Below the pieces are notes generated by a model. It had not been told where the DNA came from. It searched no databases and saw nothing but the letters and a program-made list of their open reading frames with translations. Shown here piece after piece: positions 46,616 through 59,193 of a stretch of DNA of 64,000 nt. This DNA is from Cryptomeria japonica (taxonomy: Eukaryota > Streptophyta > Pinopsida > Cupressales > Cupressaceae). Numbering within the stretch: position 1 is the first letter of the stretch; each line of letters opens with the position of its first letter. Made by a program: the position numbers and the translations under genes. Where the stretch lies: the NCBI RefSeq assembly GCF_030272615.1, contig NC_081406.1, forward strand, positions 211,148,997-211,212,996, given 5' to 3'.

Positions 46616-47405
46616 TTGGGTGATCCCACAATACTCGGTTACACTTTTTAGTACATCTTGATTTTTTGCTGAAATCACATTTAAAAAAAAAAATACAATG
46701 ACTTAAGCCTTGAGAGGTCCCATTTGAAGTAATTAATTAAAGAGAGATAGATCAAAGCCTCTTAGATAAATATCCCTTGGATAGAACTTCTCTACTCTTA
46801 AATCAAACCTACAATGGAGTCTCCTTTGCATCTATCAAAATGTTGACAAAAAACCACTTTTACATTAGCTTTTGGGGGGTCAAATGATTTCGTTTAAAAT
46901 CTTTCTTTTGTAAAATGTAGTCCTTATTATAAGTTTTCCAAAAAGTATAAATTTTAATATATTTATTTTTTATTTCTTATGAATGTAGTTTTTTCATCAA
47001 ACATTAAGGATTGTGTTTCACACATGTGGAAAATTTGAAAAATAGACAAAAAAAAAATGTAAAAAATATCTTTTCTCTACGTATTGATATCCTCATTTCA
47101 ATACAAAAATAAGTTAATTCAAATGCATACAAAAAAAGTTATGCATTATAGAATACACCTCTGTCCAAATTACAATTGCTCCTCTAACTTCAAGAATTAA
47201 CTAAAAAAATATATATGTAACAAAAATTATGAAAATATCCATCCACTAGATATTGGTGTGACAAATATATATTTTAAAAATGTAAAATTTCATTTTTTCT
47301 ACAAAAAATGTTATGCACTACATAGTAAATGTAACTTTTAAAAAATGTTGATTATTGTAAATATTAAGTTATTAAAATTTACGTAAAAATATGAACAAAT
47401 TATTT
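46616..47405. other. AT-rich spacer
   Basis: No gene or repeat recognised apart from A/T homopolymers. Confidence 0.5.
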
Positions 47406-47429
47406 ACACACACACACACACACACACAC

Positions 47430-47469
<40 letters not shown>

Positions 47470-47487
47470 GTGTGTGTGTGTGTGTGT
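47406..47487. repeat. Palindromic compound microsatellite
   Basis: (AC)n, then GATATAT...ATATC, then (TG)n: the outer arms are complementary and the central (TA)n is self-complementary, so nearly the whole 82 bp forms one inverted repeat. Confidence 0.92.
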
Positions 47488-47625
47488 ATAACTCGTAAGA
47501 GTGAAACCAATACAAAAGGCATGAAAAACACAAAGGTGTAGGTATTGAGATTCTCAAGTAGGTGCTAATCCAAAAACATAGGTGTTAAAATACGATATGC
47601 AAGTGCTTTACTAGAACTTGGGACA
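47488..47625. repeat. Dispersed repeat, copy 2
   Basis: Counterpart of 31690-31830, starting right after the palindromic microsatellite. Confidence 0.75.
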
Positions 47626-48593
47626 AAAAAATCAAGAAAAAACTTGAGGTTAGAAGAATAAGTGTATCAAAATGAAGATACACAAATAAACAAAGATAAG
47701 AACATAAAGATTATAGAGAAATAAGAAACCTTTTATCTTTTTTTCCTCTTTCTCCTTTGATTGACTAGAAGTGGAGTGCACCTAATACATCTACAATAAT
47801 GTTATTCTTGATGTGTTGATGGGTGAATTGTGGTTGTTTATTAAACTAGTAACATGATGTTGAGATCATGATTATAGATTAAGAAAATGACAACATAATG
47901 GTGTGGAAGATGGTCAAATGGGATAAGAGGCCTTCAATTTATCTTTTCTACGAGGAAAATAAAGAACCAAGATGTATTGGTTAATGGAGGGGTTGGGATT
48001 TGAAAAAGATGGAGGCATGAATTGAAGACTTGTCTCTTTGATAAGTGTCATGAGAGGAATACAGGTGTAAGAGCATGTGTGAGCACACCTTATGTAAGGC
48101 ATATGATGACATATGAAATGGACAAGTATAAGAGGTAAGGTGGCTATGAAGTGATTTTTGAAAGCTCACATGTGTGTGATCATGAGGGAGGTAGAGACAC
48201 TTTTCAAGTGGTGTCAAGTTTAGATGTTACTTTATGTAGACGAATTTAATAGCTAGGAGTAAATTGATGAAGATTGAGGAATGTGCATAATTTAAATATT
48301 AGGGGAAATGGTAATAAAGATTGATTAGCCTAAACCAATTTATTAAGTAGGTATTAATTAATTGATTTGGTTAGATGATTTTGGGGGATAAGATTAAACT
48401 TAATTAAATAAATGTAGATTCATTTAATTAAGCACAAGGGATAAAAGTGAAGGGTTAAACTTAATTAAATTAAGGGTGAGAGGTTAAACTTGATTAAACT
48501 AAATAAATGTAAAGGATGAATATTTAGTTATTTATTTAATTAGGATAGGATAAAGTCAAATGTGATTAAGTATGGACAAATTTAGGTGTCTAT
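47626..48593 (-). repeat. Diverged LTR remnant
   Basis: The right end on the plus strand reads AATTTAGGTGTCTATA, like the right end of the LTRs above (TTTTAGGTGTCTACA), and is preceded by similar TTAATTAAATAAATG blocks. This suggests an older member of the same LTR group. The left edge is uncertain. Confidence 0.5.
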
Positions 48594-49845
48594 AGTAAAT
48601 TTTGTAGTCACAACAAAAAAACATAATAAAACATAATAATTTTTTTAGTCCGAAACTATGCATATAATAAGATTGAATTTTTAATATATTAAAAAATCAA
48701 TTGATATACGAAATCAATATTAAACTTCAAAAATACATTTATCATATTTATTTACATTTCATACATTTAATTTAATTTTCTAGTTTATTAGTTCTAAATT
48801 AGATTGGTGTACATTAAGATTTAATTAATTTAAACTAAATTATTTTTGTGTTGTGTTATTTTTCGTTACAAAATATAAATAAGTACTCATTATATAATGA
48901 TTAATGATTAAATGAAAATTTAAAATATAAATTTCTTTAAATATTAAAAAATTGAAAACATATTAATAAAATATTATAGAGTAAAACCCGTGTAACTCAT
49001 GGAATGGTCGTCTCCACTAATTGAGGAACTTTTCATTATTGCATTTACCTCACATGAAATTTGAGTTTTAATTTTGTGTAGTTTATAGTATCATTGATAC
49101 CAACTTTGATCATGGATTTTGTAATTTATTTTCTTAAATGAAAATGTATTTAGTTTAGTTTGCATTAGAATGTATTTAGAATGTATTTTTTGACTCTCTT
49201 CATCCTGATGATGGGTCACGGAGTGTGATCCGAAATGCTGATGCAAAAATCTTTCACACAATCGAATCCAAAAATGCTCTCTTGATTTATAGGATGGATT
49301 GTGGAAATCTTTTAGAACTGATGTATAATTCAATTTAAAAATTATGTACTTTTATATTCAATTATATTTATTAGGATTAACGGAGATATAAATATATTAT
49401 TTTTCAAATGGTTGTGTGGGCATATGTCACTGCTAAATTATCATTTTATAAGATATTACACATTTTTTTATTGCTAAAATAAAATAGAAAAAATTACAAC
49501 TTTATTCAAAAATGTGTAATGTGTTAAATCCATAGTAATTTAAAATATGTATTTATCTTCAATCTTCATCTCTTTAGATCATTTTGTTTCTTTTTTGTAC
49601 ATGGAGATTAGATTTGGTGAAAACCATTTTATTGAACTCTTTTGAAGGACATACATTTATCATTAATGCTACTATTTAATTTACAAAATGGGTTGAAGTT
49701 GTGTCATGCCCAAAATTTAACCAAGTGAGCATGACACAACACTAACAATTTTTTTTTCTATCCCCAATAACATGATATATCAATGGAAATGTAGTTCCCA
49801 TTACATACACACTTAAGAGGCACAACAAACAAAAATGAGATACAC
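48594..49845. other. AT-rich spacer with a short hairpin
   Basis: No gene. A perfect 12-bp inverted repeat (GTTGTGTCATGC at 49698-49709 and its complement at 49729-49740, loop 19) lies about 100 bp left of the CACTA end. Confidence 0.55.
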
Positions 49846-49854
49846 CACTAGTAC

Positions 49855-50262
49855 ATTCGAGGCTAATTTTTGATGGCCTATCGTTGGAATTTCGACTACT
49901 TTTCATCGAACTGCTGACAAATGAAGCCGTCAAAAACTCGTCATCGTACTTTTTGATGATGCCATTGAATGTCGAAATTCTGACGACGTCGTGAACTCTT
50001 CCGACAACGACCATGATCGCTCCTTCGACCAAAAATACCATCGGATGGATGTCGGAATTCTGACGCTCCCCCACTAATATGCATCGACAACCATCCGACA
50101 AGGAAGTGTCGTTGGACATACAACATCCTTGTCGGATGTTTTTTTAGTTGGCGTCGTAATTCTGACGGTTACCAAAAACTTTGCACTGACGATAATGTTG
50201 GTGGTCCGACAGTTTGGCCGTAGGTGCAAAGTTTAGTTGCCATTGGAATTCCGACAGCTATT
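49855..50262. repeat. CACTA subterminal repeat field
   Basis: At least five imperfect palindromes near GTCGGAATTCTGACG occur (about 49873, 49972, 50060, 50151, 50240), with extra CGTCG/CGACG half-sites between them. CACTA subterminal regions typically hold such short motifs as binding sites for the TNPA-type protein. Confidence 0.65.
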
Positions 50263-50435
50263 TATTTTAAAAGTAAAAAATAAAATTGATTATTCTGTAT
50301 TGCGATTGGTTCTCCTTATCTAGACGTAAAGAACACCTCATTGATATGTACAACGAATGGTATTCTATCCCCATCAGCTACCAATAGGGGGCATAGGTTT
50401 CAAGCTAATATGAGGGGCATTGGTTTCAAGCTAAT

Positions 50436-50720
50436 ATGAGGTGCACCATGGTTGAGATGGTCCAACTCCTAAAAGGACTGTATGAACCACTGAGTACTAG
50501 TAAACCTATTAAAAATGGGATCAAAGGGAGTAGCTCTAGTGCTGATAGGGAATTAGCTAACCCAAATACAAGAGCCTTTAAAGCCAATTTTTTGGAAAAG
50601 GAAGGGACAACACCAATGGAAGAAGAGCAACCCAATCAGGGAGATGAAATGACTTTATCTACTTTATCTAAGTTAGTTGTTCTTGTTCTTCTTTGTTCTT
50701 TTCATAAGTTAGTTGTATGA
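50436..50720 (+). CDS. Small ORF, unknown
   Basis: 94 codons, MVEMVQLLKGLYEPL... with a polar Ser/Asn/Glu middle. It has no motif I recognise. It could be a fragment of a retrotransposon gag or chance. Confidence 0.2.
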   Translation: MRCTMVEMVQLLKGLYEPLSTSKPIKNGIKGSSSSADRELANPNTRAFKANFLEKEGTTPMEEEQPNQGDEMTLSTLSKLVVLVLLCSFHKLVV

Positions 50721-51700
50721 GTCACATTTGGTTTGCAATGACTTTATCTACTTGAAACCTACTTTGGATGTTTTTCTTAAGCTTGTAGCCTTTGACTCCC
50801 TTGCATGTGTTCAACATTGCCCCCCATCAAGTTTCCATTTTAGGTTATCAACCTAATGGGAATGGTACAACTCTATCTTAGTAAAAAAATCCATTTGCCT
50901 TCAACATATTCTCCCCAAGTTTGGTATCTAGCTCGAGTGACCATTTATCATATTCTATAAAAACTCTAGTACCATAAAAATTTCATAGCACCAATCACAT
51001 AGAGGTTCAAATTCACTAGAATCAAGAGCTTATTCACATACCAATTGTTCATATCCAACACCTCCTAAACTCCAAATAGATGTCAACACCTTCACAAAAC
51101 ACTTTACAATAAGTTTTTTCATATATGATATTTTCTAGAGATGTAAGAGGTTACTTCTTTAAGGTATACTTAGCCCTTCATTTCTCTCTACTTGGGTGGT
51201 TTTTTTTCCATTATTTATGGGTTGGGTTTTATCTCTCTTTTTGAAGGGGTTTCTTCTCTTGAGGGGAATCTATTTGTACATATATATCTCATAAAGATTC
51301 AATTGCTAGGACCCATCATTTCACCCACCTAGTCTACACATAAGGATGGTGTTAAATTCTAGCTTTCTAATTCATTTTTAGTTGGGTGTATTTTATTTTC
51401 CTACACATTCAGTTTAGTTGGATTATTTATAAGTGAGTGGGTCAAATTGACCATAGACGAATATTATGGTAGGTGGCATATTTTATGAGTGTAAATCCCA
51501 CTATTTTTTGGTACTTAGAGCTATTTTTCTCATTGATTGGTTTTGTCGCTCTTCCTTCCAATATATGTATCCACTCCTCTAGATTATTTTGTATTCATGT
51601 TATTATAAGCTCTTGTGATTTTTTGCTTCTTAATTTAATTACTTATCTCTCTTGATAACTAACTCTAATCTTCTATTTTACTTTATGTATCATTTGTTAT
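50721..51700. other. Non-coding spacer
   Basis: No feature supported. Confidence 0.5.
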
Positions 51701-52902
51701 TGTTGGGAATTAACCTTTACTTGGTAAAGTTAATTTCAAGTAAAGGTTAATTTCCTTTTACTTGTTACTTGTAGGAATATTCCTAAGGAATCCCTACAAG
51801 TCCTTTGTCTTATTTGAGTTGTCTCATCTCATTTTATTTATTCCGAATATGTGGAATATTATATTTTCTCTGTATGAGGATTGTGGCACTTTGCACACAA
51901 ATAGGATGTTAGATGGCATGCTTAGACTTGGGAGTTACATTTTCAACTCCACTCTCACCTTTATATATTTGAGGTACCTCTCTTAGTTCTTCATGGAAGC
52001 ATTTCTATGCTAAGCTCACTCTCTCTTTCTCACATTGTATTTGTGGTGAAGGATTGAGGGACATTTAAGGACAACAAGATTGAATATACACCATGTTCAA
52101 TGAATAGAGATTAATTTACCTTGTGTTTGGTGATAGAGAGATGTGTGGGGGTCATGTGCATCCGATCAACAAGGTTGGAGATCATGTTGTAAAGGAAGAA
52201 CACAAGAACTATTGACTGTCCTAGAAGAACAAACTATGACAAATTGAAATTACTAGTGTCATTGCTGCAAAATAGAGTCTTGTTGGAGGGTTTGGGAGGT
52301 TGGAAGTCCAAGAGACTAGTCCTAGTTCTTGTGTAGGTTATGCAAGTCAGTTTCAAGGGGTTTTTTTAAAGGCATAGATGTGTTGATTTGGCCTTTGGCC
52401 ATCAACATTGACAGTCCTAATTGCAAAGGGCTAGTAACCATCAATGATAGTATGTGTGGCATTGTTGAGATTCACTAATTTGTACTTGTTATGATGTCAC
52501 AAGCCCAAGACTAGTTTACCATGATGTTTATATTGCCTTGTAATGTTGGATCAAGCCTTGAAAGGGTGATCAAAGTCTAGTGGCCAATAGGTGTGTCCAA
52601 GGGTACCCATAAAGGATGGGATGTGAAACCATTGTCATTGTGAATTGAAACACTTGTGATTTTTTAATTTGTGAATTCTTATGTTATGGATTTGTTGATT
52701 ATTGTTATCCAGTGAATGACCTTTTGCCCATTTCCTTATATTAAGTTCATTTCTATATCTTCTTAAGCATATTTGTTTATTTTGCTTCTCCCTGGAAACG
52801 TGAATGCAAAGAACCTATTGAAGATCTTATACTTAGTTCTCATAATCACAAGATGATTGTGTTTGATCAAGTATTAGAGTGCAACATATCTACACACCAA
52901 CA
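51701..52902 (+). repeat. Candidate solo LTR
   Basis: It starts TGTTGGGAATTAACC and ends ACACCAACA, giving the perfect terminal pair TGTTGG/CCAACA. A TATA-like TTTATATATTTG lies near 51960. Two internal hairpins lie at the left end (51708-51723 with 51737-51752, and CTTGTAGG...CCCTACAAG at 51767-51800). Flanking 5-mers (GTTAT and ATACT) do not match, so the call is tentative. Confidence 0.35.
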
Positions 52903-55900
52903 ATACTACAGGTAGACTAAAATTAAATAACAATTAATAAAATAGTGGAAGAACGTTAAATTTATAAAGAGCTACTATCATACTTACAAACTTACAATAA
53001 TGTCTTGAAAGTCATTTTCTTTGTCTATCATGTCTCTCAACTATCTTCAATTTCTATTTGTTAGCTCTATTAGTTTATCTCAATTTATATATACTAGTGA
53101 GCATGCTAACATGAGTACAAGGATCATGTGACAAACACAATCGCTTGCCAATTCTAGGGTTTCCACATATAATCAATCTATGCAGAATGAATTGGTCCCT
53201 AAGGAACCCTTGGAAGGGCTTTCTATCAATGGGTAGACAAAAGTGACGAAGTTTGCCTGACTATTGAACCATGGCATACACTCCATTGTCTAGATCTTTG
53301 CCCCATGATCACTATAATTAGTGGGAAGATATTGACAAGGGTATATGGTTCCTTTATTTAAAGGAGTTTCTGCATATCCTTCCTCAATTGTGTAAACTAC
53401 TTTATGCAAAACTCCATTGGATTTATATCTTAAGACTAAAATCTAAACTTAATTATTATTATAATGACATCAAGCAAACAATAAGGTAAAGAAAAATCAA
53501 AGCCAAGAAAAACCTTAGACAAAAGACCTTTGGGGATTAGAAGTGAAAGAAATAATTGAAATATTACAAACAACCATTTAACCTATGGAATGGGATGATT
53601 ATCGATGGAATCCACTACACATTGGGCAAAAATTGTAAAAAGTTGTCATTATTGTCATGACAACTTTTTAAAATTTGGTTGGGAGGTTGGTTTTTGGCTG
53701 TTTGAGATTGTAACCCACTTGGATGGGCATAAATAGGCCTTTGTCACACCACCCTAGTTTGTCTTGTTGAATTTTGAAAGTTGTACTAAATTAAGTTGGA
53801 GATTTTTGTTCATACAAAAATGTTTCAGTCTGATTCTCATTATTTTTAATTGTGAAATTCATCATATTTTCATTAGAAGTCAATTGGATATGGTAGATAA
53901 TTGAATTACCTTCATTTCATCGTTTGTAGCATTGAGATCCATTGAAATTTGAAGAAGATATCACTATTTTTCCAAAAACAATCAAAACACTCACTAGGGT
54001 TTCCAATGAGTGGGGAAAAAATGTATTTTTGGCCTTTTCACCATTAAAAACTCACACCACTGGTTGGAAAGGCTCTTGTAAATATGTATTTTCATTTATA
54101 TTTCTTTCAAGTCTCCAAAACCTTGGAGACACACGCTAGATTTGATTGATTGGTCTGATATTTATCATGTATCGGACCTCTAGGATAGCAACATAGAGAA
54201 AGTGGAATATAAGATAGGTGAGAGTGAAGTGCGTTGGATGGAATGCTGGAAGAGATGTGTGGGACCCCTGCACACCCCATAGAAGCATTTAGAAGCCATA
54301 AAAAAGTGCCATAGACCAAATATTAATGACTGTCCTAAGGGTAACAATTATGACAATCACAATTTTACCAGTGATACTGCCTACTCAAACAAGTTGTGTT
54401 TGGAAAACCCAGGTGTGGATATGTAATGGTATTGAAATGTCCTAAAAGTAGCCCTTACACTAGTATGCACAAACCTTGGTGTCACAACGGTGTGGCCTTG
54501 GGCCAATGGTGATTGACTGTTACAATTAGGACAATGATCTCAAACACAATTTACAGTGTTTATAACTCCAATGTCCCAAACTACTTGTATATATTTTCAC
54601 AAAACAATGAACAACCCAACCATAGCTATTAATAAGATTTCCCCATAAAATTCATGCAAAATGTATCATCATTGATAGGATAACTGACTTGGATTTAGTA
54701 AGAGACCTCAATGAGTGGATTTTCATGCTAAAAAGAGTACTTGCAATAAAGATATTGAAATCAACGAGACATTATACATTCAAAAATCCACAAGGAAGAT
54801 CTAATATTTATGAATGAAATTGAAAATCAATCTAAGTTACATGTTTGATATCTTACTTATATCATGGCAACATAAAATGTATATATGCACTCAACATACC
54901 TCTTTGCTTGTTTATTTGAGAATGTTGCTAGGAATTAATAGGTGAATGATACATTGATCTACACATGAATCACTTCTATTTTCCTGATACTTTCATCCCT
55001 TGGTCAAGGCCACATACACCCTAACACTTGAAGATTGTTTCCACCCTCTTAATTACTTGAAGTTCATGCTCAAATCACACTAAATCACAATAGTTAGTAG
55101 AAAATAGTGACCATATCCAAGGAAGCCCAAATTTACTCATACTCAACATAATAAGAAATAACTAAATCATCTGGACCATTATTCATAACATAGCCTCTTT
55201 TCACATAATGGAAGGCCAAAATTACAAGGATCACGCTTCTTCGAAGGATCCATTGTTCAGAACCACCAAACTATCAACAAGAGTAGAAGATATTAGGCTC
55301 ATACAATTTTAGGACATATAAAGAGTCACCTTTAAAAACCCACACTAATTGCAAAAGATCAAAAGCTTTCTTAGAACAAAAGTACAATATAACATAAGGA
55401 TGGAGATAGAATATCAAATAGAAGAATGATCTCCTTATCCTTAACTACTCCCAAAATATTAATTATCATATATAAAATATTTATTAAAAAACAATTAGCA
55501 TCTAAAATATAATGTTGTTATTCTTTTCCTCTGTCAATTTTGTTCCATCAAATCTTTTATCTAATACTCTTTTAAAAATAGGGAACCTTACCAACATTAG
55601 AAATGAGGCAGATGTTGATTTTAAATTTTAAAATAAAAAGTGGTGAGTATGATCAATGATGCTAAGGTTCCATTCATATTGTGTTACAAGGCACAATAGG
55701 CTAGGGATAGGAAAGATTGACTTGCTACTCTTCAATTTCATATGGTAATTTAATATATATTGTGGACTTTTTAGACCGTACATCTTAATATATATTATAT
55801 TAAATGTCTCTTTGTGGGACTACATGCCCACCATCCATCCTCTCTTTTATACATGACAATACATTCATTTTCATTGACCAAAGGTGGACAAAAATATTTC

Positions 55901-57120
55901 ACTGAAAGGATATCTTAACCAATTCTCGTTGAATTAGAAGTGAGAAAAAAAATGAAAAATTGTTGAAATATAATCTTCACAATTCTGTCATCATGAGTGC
56001 AAACAATCCAGTGAGGAGGACAAAGTTGAATAGGGTGATGAGGATCAGAGCCATCCAATCTAGGAGGCATAATATGAGACTCTTTCTGAACCAATGTTAA
56101 GGGCCATTATGATTCGAATCTTCTCTTAAATCCTCACATTTTGATGTCACATAAGAGAAATGTGAAGCAGAACTGGGAAGAGCAGATTCAAAGTCTTAGA
56201 ATGAGGTCGATATATATATGGATGGTAATATTTGAAAGAATATATGAAGGATATATGAAGGCCATGGTAGAAGAGAATATTTACTTCACACTAAGTGAAG
56301 TTATGGAGGTAGTTGCCATGGATGTAAAGTGGGGAGTGTAAAGGAGTCTTTGGATTCATGGAGAACATTAAGGAGAAAAGGTTAGTTATATCAAGGAAAA
56401 ATAAAGAAAAAGGGAAGTGATAAAGAAGGGAGGAAGAAAATAAGGAAGAAAGTGAGGAAATAAAGAGGGAGATCTAATTTATTTTGGTATGTAGCCTCTA
56501 CTACTCTTTTTCTTGTTGAATGATTTTTCAATATTTTGAGAAGACTGCAAGGCATGAAGTAATGCTCATAAGGCATGAAGGAGCTATGTAAAGCACAAAC
56601 CATACATATGAATACATGCAAGGCATGAATCATACATGTAAACCATGAAGTAATACATAAATACACATAAGGTACAAGCATATATGAGAAAGGTTCTCAT
56701 GGAGTGGACATGCTGAAGACACATCAATCATGAAGCATACAAGAGAGAGGTATTCATGGAATAGACATCTGAAAACATCTCATTCATGAAGTAACAAAAT
56801 GCTAAAGAAAATGTCAAGTAATAAAAAAACTTACAAGGATGAGGCATATTCATAACTTTTGCAGTCCTGCCATGGATATCAACACTAGAAGCAACTCATA
56901 CTGTTAGTGTACATACAAGACAATATGGGAGTTCATTATACCCAACAACGTGTGGTGTTGGTGTTGGTGCTGGCTCTGTTGGATGCTGCAATTAAGATTC
57001 AATGTACATTATTCAATAAGATTAACTGTGCAACATAATGAAATATTGAAAAATGTGCTATCTTATTGAGCTTCGCTTGGTTTTGATAAATTTTAATATT
57101 CTCTACTTAACAGGGCCAAC
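52903..57120. other. Long non-coding stretch
   Basis: No convincing gene, LTR or repeat array. Notable bits are a perfect 13-bp stem with a 7-base loop at 53637-53669 (GTTGTCAT...ATGACAAC core) and CATGAA/GCATGAA-rich repeats at 56540-56770. Possibly intronic or inserted DNA inside the CACTA element. Confidence 0.4.
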
Positions 57121-57145
57121 CACATGAAGATGGAAGCTCATTTGC

Positions 57146-57400
57146 GCCCCCCCCCCCCAACATCACTCTAAATTCCCCGTTAACATCTAACATTCATTCA
57201 TTCATTCATTCTTTCTACCATTAATAAAATATAACATTCATTCATTAATATCACATAACGTTCATTAACACATAACATTGATTAACATTAATTAACATGC
57301 AACATTCATCAATATTAATTAATACATATCATTCATAACCATTCATTAGCAGATAATTACATTCATTAACACAAAAATCAGTCATTATCAAATAAGGTAG
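57146..57400. repeat. C-run and CATT-rich low-complexity DNA
   Basis: A run of 12 C (57147-57158) is followed by repeated CATTCATT and AACATTCATTAA words to about 57370. Confidence 0.75.
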
Positions 57401-58419
57401 ATTACAATCATTTCTTTTTTTCTTTTTTCTTTGAAGCTATAAAAGACTAAGTGGAACATCATTTTCTTCATCATTTCCCCCCTCTGTTCGTGATCTCGAT
57501 GTATGCCTAGTCCTATACTAAGGACGAGGAAACTGAAGCGAAGGGGTGTCCTCTGCAATAACAAAGAAATGGGTTAATTTAAACCATTTTTTATTATTGT
57601 TACAAGTATTTCATTAATTTAGAGAACATAATTATTGTGCTATTTACCTGATGGGGCCACATCATTTTGTCTAGCCTCAACCTCAACATGCTGAACACCC
57701 TCTAGATCATCTGGAGTTGAAATACTAAAGGTTACATTAATGCTGAACACCAATTGCAATTATATTTGTTTAAAGGAATAATAGTGGTCCTCTTTACCTG
57801 ATTGGGGAACATCACATTCCTGATGTTGTGTACCTGGATCATGCTCCACTTAGTCACACCGACTACATGCTCTAAAATATTAACAAAATTGGTTACATTA
57901 ATTACTACTCTAATTACAAATTAAGATGTTTAATTGTATTAATAATTACATAAATAAATTTTAATAGAAAATGAATACCTCCACTACTGGGATGCACATC
58001 TGGACCTTCATGTGCAGGAGGTGTTTCATGATTAGCAGGTTGCATTCCAATGTCATGCATATTGTTATCATTGCTTGCTTATTTAAAACAAATATAGTCA
58101 CTTTATGCTGGAACTCAACATCAATTAGATTATTGGTAAAGTATTCAATTTGAAACAATTTTCATTTAGCTTATTTACCTGTGTGACTTATGCACCAGAA
58201 TATTGTGTTTGCCCACTCAATTCTCATAGCCAATCAGCCATGACTGTATAGCCTTGCTGGTAGACAATTCTATTGTCATCTTCTGTGGGTGCTCTATTGA
58301 ATTCAGAGCCCTGCATTTTTGCTTGGTATTGTGAATTTTTCTTGCATTTTTTATCAAAAGGAAAAATTGTTTCCAATTTATAAATATCTTGATGCGATAT
58401 TTCATTTACAAATACTTAC

Positions 58420-58876
58420 AATTCGTGCGGCAAGTTTCATATAACCACTAGAGTCGAGTTTGTGTTGCATGTGCTTTTCTTGTCTTGCCTTGGTTGCCTT
58501 TGACGTGTCACTTAGTCTATGAAAATTTTGAAATATGTTAGATTATATAAATATAAAGAGTAATTAATTAGTACATAATTACATTCTTAATAGTATCTCG
58601 TACCTTCTTTTGGTGTTTAGTGGTGTATTTCATTTTTTCCTTTCAATTCTCTCCTTGGCATCCAAAATCAGGTCTTTCCACTCCCTCTCTGGAATCATGG
58701 GGGGATGCTTGTACTTTAGGTTCTTCTCTAAATGGGTCCTATATTGGTCCCTTACATACTTTAGATATGTGCCAACTTTTTCAAGGAACTTGGTTTTGTC
58801 AAAGGTGTCATTTCCAAACCACTGAACCATATAGTTTGTCAATTCATCTTTTAACCTTTTTTCTTGGTCATTCCAC
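58420..58876 (-). pseudogene. Transposase_24-like exons of the CACTA element
   Basis: Exon 58876-58604 reads WNDQEKRLKDELTNYMVQWF, then KFLEKVGTYLKYVRDQYRTH and KHPPMIPEREWKDLILDAKE, with one TAG. It splices in frame (AG/A) to exon 58516-58420 (LSDTSKATKARQEKHMQHK). The W..R..Y...L....PP..I....W..L pattern followed by basic residues resembles the plant Transposase_24 (Ptta/En/Spm) family, the TNPA-like DNA-binding partner of CACTA transposases. Further exons probably lie to the left (about 57,480-58,240), not resolved. Confidence 0.5.
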
Positions 58877-59193
58877 CTTTTAAAGAAAAAATAAACCTAT
58901 TAGATTCAGAAATGAACTAAAGCTACATTTATTATAGTTCAAGAAATGGATCAAAGAAAAACTATTCTAGCAATGATATGAAATCAAAATAGTGGATTAG
59001 GGTTAGTTCACATATGATGTACCACCTTTTACATATTGTGGGCCCAAATATCTACAATGCAATGCCACTAAGATTTTTATAAAAAATATCATTTCATGCA
59101 AAAAACTCATGGGATCATTAGTCCAAAACGAGTGATCAGAAAGTAAATTACAATTAGACTATATATAATAATAATTTTAAAGTACTTGGAACC

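Noticed and set aside
54107-54319. Short ORFs around 53.9-54.3 kb
   Set aside because: Both strands open with no motif, codon pattern or splice context.
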